DNA from: Paenibacillus lautus NBRC 15380
Lineage (GTDB): Bacteria; Bacillota; Bacilli; Paenibacillales; Paenibacillaceae
Assembly: GCF_004000945.1 (NCBI RefSeq)
Contig: NZ_BIMF01000003.1
Location: 124,001-188,000, forward strand
Length of the DNA: 64,000 nt
Direction of reading: 5' to 3'
The notes under the pieces are model-generated. The model saw only the letters and a program-made list of their open reading frames with translations. It ran no database searches and had not been told where the DNA came from. A program made the position numbers and the translations under genes. Shown piece after piece: positions 8,976 to 17,818 of the stretch (positions are counted from its first letter, which is position 1; each line of letters starts with the position of its first letter).

Positions 8976-9554
8976 TTAAGGGACGTTATTCGGATTCCGG
9001 TAGTCATCCAATACAATCGAATATAATTTCAGATCTTCATGTTTCCCTTTAACGAGTATCGTCTGTCTTATTAAACCTTCATAGGTCATGCCGACCTTTT
9101 CCATCACTCTCGCTGAACCTATGTTTAACGGTAGACAGCTTGCTTCGATTCTTACCAGCTTCATTCTGTCAAATCCAAAAGAGATGATGGTCCTGATCAC
9201 TTCGGTCATGTAACCGAGATTCCAATAATCCTTGGACAAGGCATATCCCAACTCCGCCTTAGCATGATGGACGTTCCAAGCCATAAATCCCGATGTTCCG
9301 ATGATCTTTCCGGTTTCTTTGTCCACGATTCCCCAAGGTGCGACTGCATGTTGTTCGTATTTTTGCAGCACTTTGTTTAGATAATTGCGGGTATCTTCCA
9401 TCGTTCGATGCGTCGGCCAAGCGGTATATCTCGATACGTCATCATCCGATCCGTAATGAAAGATATCTTGCTCGTCCTCGCTTCTTAATTTTCTTAGAAT
9501 CGTTCTCTCTGTTTCTAATGTTGGGAGATCCGAAAAGATATCTTCGATCCGCAT
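8976..9554 (-). CDS. GNAT acetyltransferase, RimJ/RimL-like
   Basis: Acetyl-CoA-dependent N-acetyltransferase of 192 residues in the RimJ/RimL group. Typical landmarks are LETERTILRKLRSEDEQDIF at the N-terminus, AELGYALSKDYWNLGYMTEV (acetyl-CoA-binding strand and helix) and the NIGSARVMEKVGMTYEG motif near residue 150. This group modifies protein N-termini or small amines; the substrate is not predictable. It starts one base after the stop of the Nudix-nucleotidase gene (TGA-T-ATG), so the two are translationally coupled and probably work on a related process. Confidence 0.85.
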   Translation of the reverse strand: MRIEDIFSDLPTLETERTILRKLRSEDEQDIFHYGSDDDVSRYTAWPTHRTMEDTRNYLNKVLQKYEQHAVAPWGIVDKETGKIIGTSGFMAWNVHHAKAELGYALSKDYWNLGYMTEVIRTIISFGFDRMKLVRIEASCLPLNIGSARVMEKVGMTYEGLIRQTILVKGKHEDLKLYSIVLDDYRNPNNVP

Positions 9555-9555
9555 A

Positions 9556-10569
9556 TCATTTACCCTCCAATGCCTTCAAAACATCCTTCATCAACAATTC
9601 CGGTATCACATCACGGTTGAATTCGTTCAAGATGATGATACTTACTTCCTTCTGATATTTAATTTTATCTATTTCAGGGTGACTCTCTACGGGTATCGTC
9701 CCAAGAACAATCCGATGATCACAAATAATCTCTTGTACTTTTTTTTGAAAAGAGGCAGATAGCATTTGCATAAATCCCATCTCATCGATGACGATGATTT
9801 TCTTGGAGGACAAGGCGTCCTCTAGTATGTTCACGGCAAAATCCTCGAATGCTTCTACATCCATTCCGTATCTTCCAATACGGGTGCTGCTAGGACTTTC
9901 TACATGTGCAATCTCGACGCTTTCCCCGCTAATGGACACGCATTTGAAACCTATTCGATCACTCGAGTTCGTTATTTCCTCCGTATAGAATCCACCGCAA
10001 AGATCAGGGCCGAGGTGATGTACGAGTTCCTTGATCATCGTCGTTTTACCCATCCGAGGCTCCCCCGTGAGTAAAAATGCCGTTTTGGCATTCAGCGGTT
10101 CCCCGTCCAATCTGGACAGCAGCTTATACCGAGGCGGGTTCAAATCCCAAGTCTCATACGGGGCCGAACTCTCTGCACGGATGGCATCAAACAAGCGTGA
10201 TTTGATCTGAGGCCTTGTTATGTATTTATCCAGGTTCGTATCATCCAGGTCTACAAATTTCGCTTCCATAATTTCTTCCGCTTGAATGGTTATTTCTCCG
10301 CTGACGTATTCCGCATGAAAAACGACGGACAAGACATGAAGCCTCTCGTTGTAATAAACTCCGGATATGCCTAAAGGGCGTATCACCATTCCCGTTTCCT
10401 CCAGAAACTCCCGGCACACGGCTTGATCCAACGGCTCTCCAGCATCTACGAAGCCACCTGGCAGCTCCCACGTATCTGAACGCAAATGCGTGCGAACCAT
10501 TAGCACATGTCCATCCTCATTTTTAACAAGCGCTGAAACAGCAACGAAATGTTTGGACTGTTCTTGCAT
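9556..10569 (-). CDS. Nudix hydrolase fused to a THEP1-type nucleoside-triphosphatase
   Basis: A 337-residue two-domain enzyme. Residues 1-130 are a Nudix domain with a complete box (GGFVDAGEPLDQAV then REFLEETGM, 38-61). After a linker ending in KLLSRLDG (149-156), residues 160-337 form a P-loop NTPase of the THEP1/DUF265 type: Walker A GEPRMGKTT at 169-177, the GFYTEEI strand, and Walker B IIVIDEMG near 260. THEP1 proteins hydrolyse nucleoside triphosphates slowly and broadly. Joining the two suggests cleanup of damaged or excess nucleotides, but no substrate can be assigned. A separate Nudix gene at 30866-31360 matches the first domain and its linker and stops where the P-loop domain would begin. 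Coupled to the GNAT downstream. Confidence 0.85.
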   Translation of the reverse strand: MQEQSKHFVAVSALVKNEDGHVLMVRTHLRSDTWELPGGFVDAGEPLDQAVCREFLEETGMVIRPLGISGVYYNERLHVLSVVFHAEYVSGEITIQAEEIMEAKFVDLDDTNLDKYITRPQIKSRLFDAIRAESSAPYETWDLNPPRYKLLSRLDGEPLNAKTAFLLTGEPRMGKTTMIKELVHHLGPDLCGGFYTEEITNSSDRIGFKCVSISGESVEIAHVESPSSTRIGRYGMDVEAFEDFAVNILEDALSSKKIIVIDEMGFMQMLSASFQKKVQEIICDHRIVLGTIPVESHPEIDKIKYQKEVSIIILNEFNRDVIPELLMKDVLKALEGK

Positions 10570-10648
10570 CGTATAACACCACCCGTTTCATGTCTGATGT
10601 TTCGCTCAAATGACTGATCAAGTGTAAATTATCGTTCGCATCAAATGA

Positions 10649-10700
10649 TTCCATAATTATACATCCGATTAACCAAGGGCGATAGCCCTGCGGCTTGAAA
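10649..10700. repeat. Interspersed ~52-bp repeat, copy B
   Basis: Starts TTCCATAATTATACATCCG, followed by AACCAAGG, a perfect GGGC-GATA-GCCC hairpin and CTTGAAA. It lies between the ABC ATPase stop and the Nudix-THEP1 start, in the same orientation as the copies at 4622 and 38786. Confidence 0.65.
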
Positions 10701-10711
10701 TGAGGTTGATT

Positions 10712-11470
10712 TCATATTCCGATTTCCTGCATTCTTACCATAACTTTCTGGGCCCTGCCATCCATATCCGTTCCCACAAACTTTGGAAGCTTGAGTTCAC
10801 TTACCATTTTCCCATCGCGCATAAACATGATGCGCTCCGTCCGCGCCGCAACTTGTGCATCGTGAGTGACAAGCATGACCGCAGTGCCGTCTGCATTGAT
10901 TTCAGAGAATATATCCATAATTCCCTGAGCGGATTTTGAGTTGAGTGCCCCTGTAGGCTCGTCGCCGAAGATAATTCTCGGACTGTTCATCAGGGCCCGG
11001 CATATTCCCGCACGCTGAAGCTGACCACCCGAAACCTGGGTAATGTCGCGTTTTTCAAGCTCTGCAATGCCTACCCTTTGCATAAGCTCCCTTGCCTTCA
11101 TCGAAATGTTCGCGGCGTTTTTTCGGTTATCCCGCATGGATGGAAGAATGATGTTGTCGAGGATATTCAGATTTTTCAGCATCGTCGGCTGCTGGAACAC
11201 AAAACCCATTTGGGTTCTGCGTATATCTGCAAGCTCATTCTCCCCAAGCGTCGATAAATCCTTACCATCAAAAACGACTTTTCCGCCATTCACGCCATCC
11301 GTCCCGCTCAGTGCAAATATAAGCGTTGACTTTCCCGAGCCTGATGGTCCCATAACAGCAACGAACTCGCCCTCGTTAATATAGACGGACACCCCGTCCA
11401 GAACATTACGCTGTTCGTCGCTCTCGCCGAAAGATTTTACGATATGATCACCGATAATCATCTTTTCCAT
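10712..11470 (-). CDS. ABC exporter ATPase, MacB/BceA type
   Basis: Cytoplasmic ATPase (252 residues) of an FtsX-type ABC system. Walker A is GPSGSGKST, the Q-loop is FVFQQPTML, the signature VSGGQLQRAGICRAL and Walker B RIIFGDEPTGALN, as in MacB, LolD and BceA. It follows the permease by four bases with AAGGAG overlapping the permease stop, so it is translationally coupled. These transporters move substrates or transmit force across the envelope and often handle antimicrobial peptides or lipids. A TetR gene is first in the same direction. Confidence 0.93.
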   Translation of the reverse strand: MEKMIIGDHIVKSFGESDEQRNVLDGVSVYINEGEFVAVMGPSGSGKSTLIFALSGTDGVNGGKVVFDGKDLSTLGENELADIRRTQMGFVFQQPTMLKNLNILDNIILPSMRDNRKNAANISMKARELMQRVGIAELEKRDITQVSGGQLQRAGICRALMNSPRIIFGDEPTGALNSKSAQGIMDIFSEINADGTAVMLVTHDAQVAARTERIMFMRDGKMVSELKLPKFVGTDMDGRAQKVMVRMQEIGI

Positions 11471-11474
11471 ATGC

Positions 11475-13793
11475 CTACTCCTTCATATATTCGGATATTT
11501 TTATTTTTCCTGCGCCGGATATGCCGATGATCGTTGCGATAAGTACCGAGGCTATCATCATAAGCGGGCTATACAGATACGCCGAAAGCGGATGAACCGC
11601 AAAATGAAACGTCGACGCTCCAAACGAAGAGATAACCGCACCCGCAAGCATTTCTCCGAGCGTGTTTGCCAGGAGAGTTCCGAGAACAATGCCGACAACC
11701 AGAACAAATACCAAACGCGAAGCATATTGCAACTTCATGTCCGAGTTCGTAAAACCGAGGGCTTTCATAACGGCAATGGGATATCTGTCCTTAGCAATAA
11801 GCATTTTCATAAACAACAGGGTAATCAGTACCGATATCATCAGCGCAATAGCCATAGCGGTGTGCGAGGCCTTCTTAACAGAATTTATCGTTGAACCGAA
11901 TGTCTGTGCAATAAATTCATCAATGTCTGAAATCTTGGCAAAATCAAACCTATCCGCAAAGTCCGAAATCCTCGCGGCGGCAAGAGATTTATCCGAAAGT
12001 TCAGCGGAGATCATGCTCCACATCATATCTGCCGAATTGTCGGTGAATACCGCCTTTGCGGTTTTGCCGCCGTTGGTAATGTCGGAATATATTCCGCTTA
12101 CCGTTAGTTCCTTCTCCTGGCCCTCCATCACCAGCGTAATAACATCACCGACCTTCTTGCTCAGCTCATCAGCGTTCAAAGCCGACAGTGCAATTTCATT
12201 CTCTGCGGCGGGTGCTCTGCCGTTGGAATAGGCAATTGGGAATATGGAGTGGTCGCCTAGTTCGACCTTTATGTTTTCCTCTGAACCGTCTTCTGTTTTG
12301 ATTTTAAATGCCTTTGTTGTAAGGACGGCAACCTTAGATATGGCACGGTCGCTGTCCATCGCATTTCGTAGATCAGCCGTTTTCTCTGAAATGTTATCCG
12401 TCTGCTGTATATCAGCACGTATATCGTAGTTTCCGATCCCCATATATTGGATGAAGCTTGTAGAGGAAATGGTGTTGTACATATTCTGTGGAACCATCAT
12501 GATAAATGCTGAAATCGCCAGCACCGTTAGGCTTGTAGCATAAAGCCTTTTCCGTGCGAGAACGTCTTTGATACCGAGGAAAACATTCGTATTCAACAGC
12601 CTGTTTCCACTTAGATTAAAACGTTTGGCGCCTGTGTTTTTTTCCTGCGAAGTACCAAATCGTATGGCTTCTGCAGCGGATATGTTCCGAAAGCGTTTCA
12701 ACACTGCGCTTACGAAGGCGATGATGGCAAGGAATACAAGCAGTACGCCGATGATTCCGAACAACAAAGCATAAGAGGAATTTTCACTTTCCCCCATATA
12801 CAGCCGTATATTTTCAAGAAGTATGCCTTTGAACATAACCGACAGCGCAAAACCGAGCATACTGCCCACCGCGGCAATCGCTGCGTACTTCGCAAGATAC
12901 ATCTTCTTTATGTCGGAAACACGCAGCCCTATTGCCTTCATCACGCCAATCTCGCGGTAGTCGTCTTCGATTTTCGCCAGAAGCGTAAAACGTATGCACA
13001 TCAATGCGATTGCCACGACAAGCGCGCTTACAAGAAGTATAACCGCAATCATCATCCCGTCGGAAAGTGCGTTCATCATTTTGAAAAGCTTATATGTAAC
13101 GGTTGGTCCGTTTGCTTCAAGTCCTGCGGAGGCATAAGCCGCTTCAAATGAACCGAGCTCGGACATATCCTTTAATCTAAACTCAATCAGATACTCCGTG
13201 CTGCCAAGGCTCTTAATTTCCGCGTAATCATGTTTATGTACAAGAAATCTCTTGGAGGAGGAGAGCGTGGAGTTCATCTGTGAATCCCGGAGGAATCCTG
13301 CAACGATAAACTCCTTCCCGCTAATAACCGCTTTATCACCGACCTTGGTGGTGCCATCCTTCATATAGCTTACTGGAACATACAACTCGCCGATGGCGGG
13401 TTTAATGATGTTACCGTCGAGATCAAGAAGATAATCGAATTTTTGGCTCTGCATGCTAAATCCGTTATCCTGGACACTATTCGCAAGTGAATGTTCGCCT
13501 AATCGTATCCGCGCACCGTCCATATTGAGAAATTCCATCACCTGAACATCATCCACATTGTGATGTTGCTCCGCAAAAGCTGAAAGCCGCGCAGAATCTA
13601 TTTCACCGGAATGCATCTGCATAAAATGCGGGGTTTTGGCTTGTGTCATTAATGTGTTCAGCGCACCTGAGAGATTGACGACGAGGATCGCCGCGAGCGA
13701 AACAAGCATAGCCGCAGCAGCAACAAATATCATGGTTGTTAGCGTAGTGGCCTTGCTTTTTAAAAGATCATTGCGAATTATTCTGGAGTACAT
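11475..13793 (-). CDS. ABC transporter permease with two FtsX domains
   Basis: Membrane protein of 772 residues. A first transmembrane helix (about 15-38) is followed by a large extracytoplasmic region. Then comes an FtsX domain with three helices (about 245-370), a second extracytoplasmic part with an anchoring helix near 420, and a second FtsX domain at 645-772. This layout is typical of single-chain Firmicute permeases paired with MacB-like ATPases. It lies between the TetR gene (69 bases upstream) and the ATPase (4 bases downstream). The substrate is unknown; the absence of a nearby BceRS-type sensor argues against a BceAB role. Confidence 0.9.
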   Translation of the reverse strand: MYSRIIRNDLLKSKATTLTTMIFVAAAAMLVSLAAILVVNLSGALNTLMTQAKTPHFMQMHSGEIDSARLSAFAEQHHNVDDVQVMEFLNMDGARIRLGEHSLANSVQDNGFSMQSQKFDYLLDLDGNIIKPAIGELYVPVSYMKDGTTKVGDKAVISGKEFIVAGFLRDSQMNSTLSSSKRFLVHKHDYAEIKSLGSTEYLIEFRLKDMSELGSFEAAYASAGLEANGPTVTYKLFKMMNALSDGMMIAVILLVSALVVAIALMCIRFTLLAKIEDDYREIGVMKAIGLRVSDIKKMYLAKYAAIAAVGSMLGFALSVMFKGILLENIRLYMGESENSSYALLFGIIGVLLVFLAIIAFVSAVLKRFRNISAAEAIRFGTSQEKNTGAKRFNLSGNRLLNTNVFLGIKDVLARKRLYATSLTVLAISAFIMMVPQNMYNTISSTSFIQYMGIGNYDIRADIQQTDNISEKTADLRNAMDSDRAISKVAVLTTKAFKIKTEDGSEENIKVELGDHSIFPIAYSNGRAPAAENEIALSALNADELSKKVGDVITLVMEGQEKELTVSGIYSDITNGGKTAKAVFTDNSADMMWSMISAELSDKSLAAARISDFADRFDFAKISDIDEFIAQTFGSTINSVKKASHTAMAIALMISVLITLLFMKMLIAKDRYPIAVMKALGFTNSDMKLQYASRLVFVLVVGIVLGTLLANTLGEMLAGAVISSFGASTFHFAVHPLSAYLYSPLMMIASVLIATIIGISGAGKIKISEYMKE

Positions 13794-13862
13794 AAGACAC
13801 CTCTGTTTTCAAGCATTTTAACCGACTTTAACTTATACAGAATGACGAAAGACTTCCTTGAT

Positions 13863-14522
13863 TTATTCAAGGCTGCTTTCATCTCCTCCACCAAACATCT
13901 GCATAACGTCCATAAGACTTCCGCTTGCTGCACCGAGCAGCCTCTCAACATTGAAAACAAAGGCCAGAACTCGCTTCCCACGTTCCTCGTCCGTCATAGC
14001 AACCATATCGTCATCAAACACGGTATTCGCATAGATCACCACCATTTCCATGCATTCATACGGGTACGGCGTACTGAACATCCCCTGCTCGATGCCTTCG
14101 CGGATGATGCCTGTCAGGATCGGCGGAACGCCATGGATGATGACCTTTTGAATCTTCTGATGCATCAGCGCATTCTGCGGCTTGTGAATATGCTCCATGA
14201 GTTCCTTGCTGCTTCCATTTTCATCGCTGCCACTTATGTTCAATGCCATCACAACGCGAATGATGCGTTCAACTACAGGTATGCTCTTATCCGCGGCAAT
14301 TGCCTGTGCTCCTTCCAACAGCCGGACGGTATACCGGTCAATCAGCGCATCCATGATATCCTCCTTCGACTTGAAGTGATGATACAAGGTCCCACGCGCA
14401 ATCTCGACCTTTTCGAGAATTTCGTTTGTACTTGTGCCGTCAAAGCCCTTCTGACCAAAAAGCTCCTCCGCCGCGTTAAGGATTTCGTTCCTGCGTTCTT
14501 CCGCTTTTTTTACGACTCGCAT
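13863..14522 (-). CDS. TetR-family repressor of the FtsX-type transporter
   Basis: Regulator of 219 residues with an N-terminal TetR helix-turn-helix (RRNEILNAAEELFGQKGFDG, then TSTNEILEKVEIARGTLYHH). The C-terminal part is the ligand-binding and dimerisation region. It is first in the operon with the transporter, and a near-perfect palindrome overlaps its promoter region, so autoregulation together with control of the exporter is likely. The ATG follows AAGGAGGGGG. Confidence 0.9.
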   Translation of the reverse strand: MRVVKKAEERRNEILNAAEELFGQKGFDGTSTNEILEKVEIARGTLYHHFKSKEDIMDALIDRYTVRLLEGAQAIAADKSIPVVERIIRVVMALNISGSDENGSSKELMEHIHKPQNALMHQKIQKVIIHGVPPILTGIIREGIEQGMFSTPYPYECMEMVVIYANTVFDDDMVAMTDEERGKRVLAFVFNVERLLGAASGSLMDVMQMFGGGDESSLE

Positions 14523-14542
14523 GATTCCCCCTCCTTTTCTAG

Positions 14543-14559
14543 ACCGACTGTCTGTCGGT
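14543..14559. promoter_or_regulatory. TetR operator palindrome
   Basis: ACCGAC-TGTCT-GTCGGT is a perfect six-base inverted repeat with a five-base centre, 20 bases upstream of the TetR start. Such spacing suits TetR-family dimers. Confidence 0.65.
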
Positions 14560-14689
14560 AATATAGTAACATGCTTCTTGTTATTGTCAAGAAGTTGTTA
14601 AATGAATCGATGAGGTTTTCCTAAAACTGTATTAATCATACGTTCAATCGGCATAAGGATTCTTTGCCGAATGATCCAACTAATCATAC

Positions 14690-14729
14690 AAAAGCGGCCC
14701 ATCCTCTCACGAGGAATGAGCCGCTTTTT
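14690..14729 (-). terminator. Terminator after the crystallin-like gene
   Basis: AAAAGCGGC pairs with GCCGCTTTT, with an inner CCTC/GAGG helix; T-rich on both strands. It lies just beyond the stop of the gene at 14760. Confidence 0.75.
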
Positions 14730-14759
14730 GGTTCTTCATTTCATTCTACTATCTCAGTA

Positions 14760-15134
14760 TTACTGTCTAATTACGAGGATGTCTTGAGGCGGTCTGGCGT
14801 TGGTTTGGATTTGAGATATTTCAGCGTCCGTAAGATTGCGTCCTACAACAATGAACGAAGATGTCACATTGTTAAAGTTGAAATTCGCCAAGTTCGCTAC
14901 GTTTTGGCTGCCACGGAACACACGGAACGCTCCCTGAAAGTTAATTCTCGAAAACAATACAAGCGTTATTTCAGAGCTCTGCGCAACATTTCTGAGTCGG
15001 AAACTCGAAAGAACATTGTCAAACCGAAACGCTCCAAGGTCACGAACCGCAACGCCTCCTCGTCTGAAGAGAATCCGACGAACTGAAAAATTAGTGCCTG
15101 ACCAAAGCGCAAGACGTACATCACTGTTTGCCAT
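14760..15134 (-). CDS. Beta/gamma-crystallin-like protein
   Basis: A 124-residue protein with no signal peptide. It contains two similar halves, each with an aromatic strand followed by a double-clamp calcium signature of the form (N/D)(N/D)xx(S/T)S: DNVLSS at residues 39-44 and NNVTSS at 88-93, 49 residues apart. Before each there is a matching strand pair (LALWSGTNFSVRR and LVLFSRINFQGAFRVFRG). This is the pattern of microbial beta/gamma-crystallin domains, which bind two Ca2+ ions. The remaining C-terminus (about 100-124) has no match I know. Such proteins have been linked to stress or spore states; the role here is unknown. AAGGAGTG precedes the ATG. It appears to be a single gene. Confidence 0.65.
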   Translation of the reverse strand: MANSDVRLALWSGTNFSVRRILFRRGGVAVRDLGAFRFDNVLSSFRLRNVAQSSEITLVLFSRINFQGAFRVFRGSQNVANLANFNFNNVTSSFIVVGRNLTDAEISQIQTNARPPQDILVIRQ

Positions 15135-15267
15135 TTATATCACTCCTTGTTTGGGAATGATATAGTATATTACCAGAGTTATAGAATGGTTAAAGACAAA
15201 AATACCCGTTTAATCGTTTGTTTTTCGAGTCGTCCCTGTGATGCCGTTTTCCAATTCTACTAAGTCT

Positions 15268-15822
15268 TTAGCTGTTCTCTAAAACATATTCTTCTTTTAA
15301 AAGTCCATAATACACAAGGTCTTCATATTGATCCCCTTTTCGAACATGCTGTCTTAATCGCCCTTCATATTTCATTCCAAGGTTCTCCATGACTTTACCC
15401 GATGCAGGGTTCTTCCCCAGAAAACGGGCAAATATACGGTTTAACTTCATTTCGTCAAACGCATGTCTTACGATACCTTTTGCCGCTTCCGTGCAATATC
15501 CATTATTCTTATATGGTCTCCCAACCCAATATGCAAGTTCACCATGATCAAACTTCTTATTACATCCAATACATATAGCCCCTATTACATATTGTTCTTC
15601 TTTATGTACAATAGCTAGTTCCAGTGATCGGTCTTCATTAAAGTTATGGGCATGCGTTTCGATCCATTGTTCTGCCATCCCATCCTCATATGGATGTGGA
15701 ATATATAATGTGGTTTCCGCAATATATGGATCCCCTGCTAATTGTTGAACGACTTTGGCATCATCTACATGGAATGGCCGTAATGTTAATCTTTCTAATT
15801 GAATTGTCGGCAGTTTCTTCAT
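15268..15822 (-). CDS. GNAT acetyltransferase, RimJ/RimL-like
   Basis: Acetyltransferase of 184 residues. It starts with the typical LERLTLRPFHVDDAKVVQQL, has the acetyl-CoA segment LAYWVGRPYKNNGYCTEAAK and ends with NPASGKVMENLGMKYEGRLR. The ATG overlaps the TGA of the upstream histidine kinase gene (ATGA), so it is translated as part of that operon. Coupling of a GNAT to a two-component system is unusual and may only reflect gene insertion. Substrate unknown. Confidence 0.85.
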   Translation of the reverse strand: MKKLPTIQLERLTLRPFHVDDAKVVQQLAGDPYIAETTLYIPHPYEDGMAEQWIETHAHNFNEDRSLELAIVHKEEQYVIGAICIGCNKKFDHGELAYWVGRPYKNNGYCTEAAKGIVRHAFDEMKLNRIFARFLGKNPASGKVMENLGMKYEGRLRQHVRKGDQYEDLVYYGLLKEEYVLENS

Positions 15823-16928
15823 GTATGTCCCTCCCCTTGTTTCGGCAATCGAATCGTGAACGTTGTTCCTTGTGAAGGCTCACTCTGTACATGAATGGTG
15901 CCGTTATGGGCCTGAACAAGCTTATCGACAATGGCCATTCCGAGTCCCGTGCCCTCGGAGGAAGAATCCGTGGTGGTACCCCGGTAATATTGCTGGAATA
16001 GATGCTCCACCATATGATCCGGCATGCCTACGCCATTGTCCATGATGCGGATTGCGGCGTGCTCTCCTGTGTCCGCAATCTGTACATATATATCCGTATG
16101 TTCAGGATTGTGGAGGATGGCGTTCATCATCATATTTTGCAGGATGCGCTGCATGAATTTCGAATCAAAATCAACATAAATGGCAGGCGGATCCGCTTGA
16201 AAATACATATGATAACTGCTCGCTTGCGGATTATTGCTAATATCGGCAACCACCCTTTTTGTAAATTCGACGATGTCTTGATTCGTCTTCTGTAATGGGA
16301 AAGTGCCGTCGGCACGATTGAGCTGTGTGACAAGGCTTAAATCTTGAATCAATTCCTCCATATGCTTTCCTTTGTCGTCCATTTCCCGGATGAACGAAAT
16401 CACTTCTTCCTTCGACCACTCGTACTGCTGATTCAATAAAAGCGCAGAGTAGCCTTTGATATAGGTTAAAGGTGTTTTCAAATCATGGGAAATCCCCGCA
16501 ATCCATTCCTGCTTGGCTTCTTCGATTTGGCTTCTCTCGATTTCGTTCGCTTGCAGGATGACTCTCAAGGATTGAAGATGCTCAAGCACCTCCTGATACA
16601 AGCGGAACCGCATGCGAAGTTTCCCTTTTCGGGTATATATTTTGGTCAAATCGGCAGGTTGCTTGTAGTTGTCCTGCGAGAGTCGATGAATCCAGGCCAT
16701 GATAAATCCGATCGGGCCGCCAAAATACCATCCGAACAAGGCAATGCACAGCAGCGTACTAGCCCCGAAGAACCCTCCTACAACAAGACCTTCATTATCC
16801 ATGCTGATATCGATACCAAGCAAGGGAAAAAGGCCTTCAAGCATAATCACGAGGAGGATACCCGTCCCAAGCATCCATAGGATAATCCCTAATGCCAAAT
16901 GAATCGTAAATCGAGTTTTTATTCGCAT
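15819..16928 (-). CDS. Sensor histidine kinase
   Basis: Membrane kinase of 369 residues with two membrane segments (about 8-37 and 47-79) and a very short extracytoplasmic loop, so it probably senses within or near the membrane. The phosphorylated histidine is H148 in GISHDLKTPLTYIKGY. The N box is NMMMNAILHNPEHTD, the G1 box DNGVGMP and the G2 box GTGLGMAI. It overlaps the response regulator gene by ten bases. The divergent ABC transporter genes next to it suggest a cell-envelope stress or antimicrobial-peptide sensing role. Confidence 0.9.
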   Translation of the reverse strand: MRIKTRFTIHLALGIILWMLGTGILLVIMLEGLFPLLGIDISMDNEGLVVGGFFGASTLLCIALFGWYFGGPIGFIMAWIHRLSQDNYKQPADLTKIYTRKGKLRMRFRLYQEVLEHLQSLRVILQANEIERSQIEEAKQEWIAGISHDLKTPLTYIKGYSALLLNQQYEWSKEEVISFIREMDDKGKHMEELIQDLSLVTQLNRADGTFPLQKTNQDIVEFTKRVVADISNNPQASSYHMYFQADPPAIYVDFDSKFMQRILQNMMMNAILHNPEHTDIYVQIADTGEHAAIRIMDNGVGMPDHMVEHLFQQYYRGTTTDSSSEGTGLGMAIVDKLVQAHNGTIHVQSEPSQGTTFTIRLPKQGEGHT

Positions 16929-17638
16929 GACAGCGCCTCAGTCGGGGGGATGAATTTATACCCGATTCCCCGCAAATTCACGATGATTTTTGGTTTTCGG
17001 GTATCATCGCCGAGTTTTTTTCGCAGCTTGGAGATATGGATCGTGACCGTTTTTTCTTCCCCGTACACATCATTTCCCCATACCAATTCGTACAGCTGAG
17101 CCGTCGTGAAGATATGATTCGGATGTTTGCAAAAGAACTGCAGCAGTTCAAGCTCCTTTGCCGTGCAATCTATAGGTTGCCCCTTCACGGTTAACGTTGC
17201 CGATTCCGGATGAAATGAGAAGTACCCGTAATCGTATGCCGTGCTTTGTTGATGTGCATTCTCCATAAACCTTTGCCGGCGAAGGATCGCCTTGATTCGG
17301 GCAATGACCTCCAATGGATTAAACGGCTTGGTAATATAATCGTCTCCGCCGATCCCTAAACCCGTTAATTTGTCGAAGTCGGTGGAACGCGCGCTAATAA
17401 AAATAATCGGTGCATTCGTATGTTTCCGGATCTCCGTACAGAGCTCAAAACCGCTTAGATCCGGGAGCATAATATCAAGCAAAATCATATCATATGCCTT
17501 TTCTTTGATGCGCTGCAGCGCGCCTTTGCCCGATGATGCCGTGTCAATATGAGTAAAGTTCTCTTTACGAAGCGTGATCTCCAATAACTTCAGAATACCC
17601 ATTTCATCATCGACAGCTAGTATGGATGCAGATTCCAT
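16919..17638 (-). CDS. OmpR-family response regulator
   Basis: Response regulator of 239 residues. The receiver domain has acidic residues D10/D11 and phosphoacceptor D55 in LLDIMLPD, with the conserved lysine in YITKPF. The C-terminal winged helix (about 140-230) ends with VTIHISKLRKKLGDD and RGIGYKF, typical of the OmpR class. It is the first gene of the regulator-kinase-GNAT operon and is divergent from the ABC-2 transporter it presumably controls. GAGGGG precedes the ATG. Confidence 0.93.
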   Translation of the reverse strand: MESASILAVDDEMGILKLLEITLRKENFTHIDTASSGKGALQRIKEKAYDMILLDIMLPDLSGFELCTEIRKHTNAPIIFISARSTDFDKLTGLGIGGDDYITKPFNPLEVIARIKAILRRQRFMENAHQQSTAYDYGYFSFHPESATLTVKGQPIDCTAKELELLQFFCKHPNHIFTTAQLYELVWGNDVYGEEKTVTIHISKLRKKLGDDTRKPKIIVNLRGIGYKFIPPTEALSCE

Positions 17639-17752
17639 TGCAATTTTCCCCTCACTTCAAACTTTATCCTGTGAATTCACTTTTCTATCTTACTCTATTT
17701 ACAATATCCCGAGTTTACTCTAGTTAAAATGTTACGTCTTTTTTCCGCTGCG

Positions 17753-17768
17753 TTTACTTTATTTTTAC
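17753..17768. promoter_or_regulatory. Candidate response-regulator half-sites
   Basis: TTTAC occurs at 17753 and 17764, eleven bases apart on one face of the helix, and also at 17698 and 17714. Direct repeats with one-turn spacing are typical of OmpR-class sites. They lie between the regulator and the ABC genes. Confidence 0.35.
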
Positions 17769-17818
17769 TTTCATTCTCTAAGCTTAGTGTAGCACATCAT
17801 TAAGGGAGGAAATTAGAA

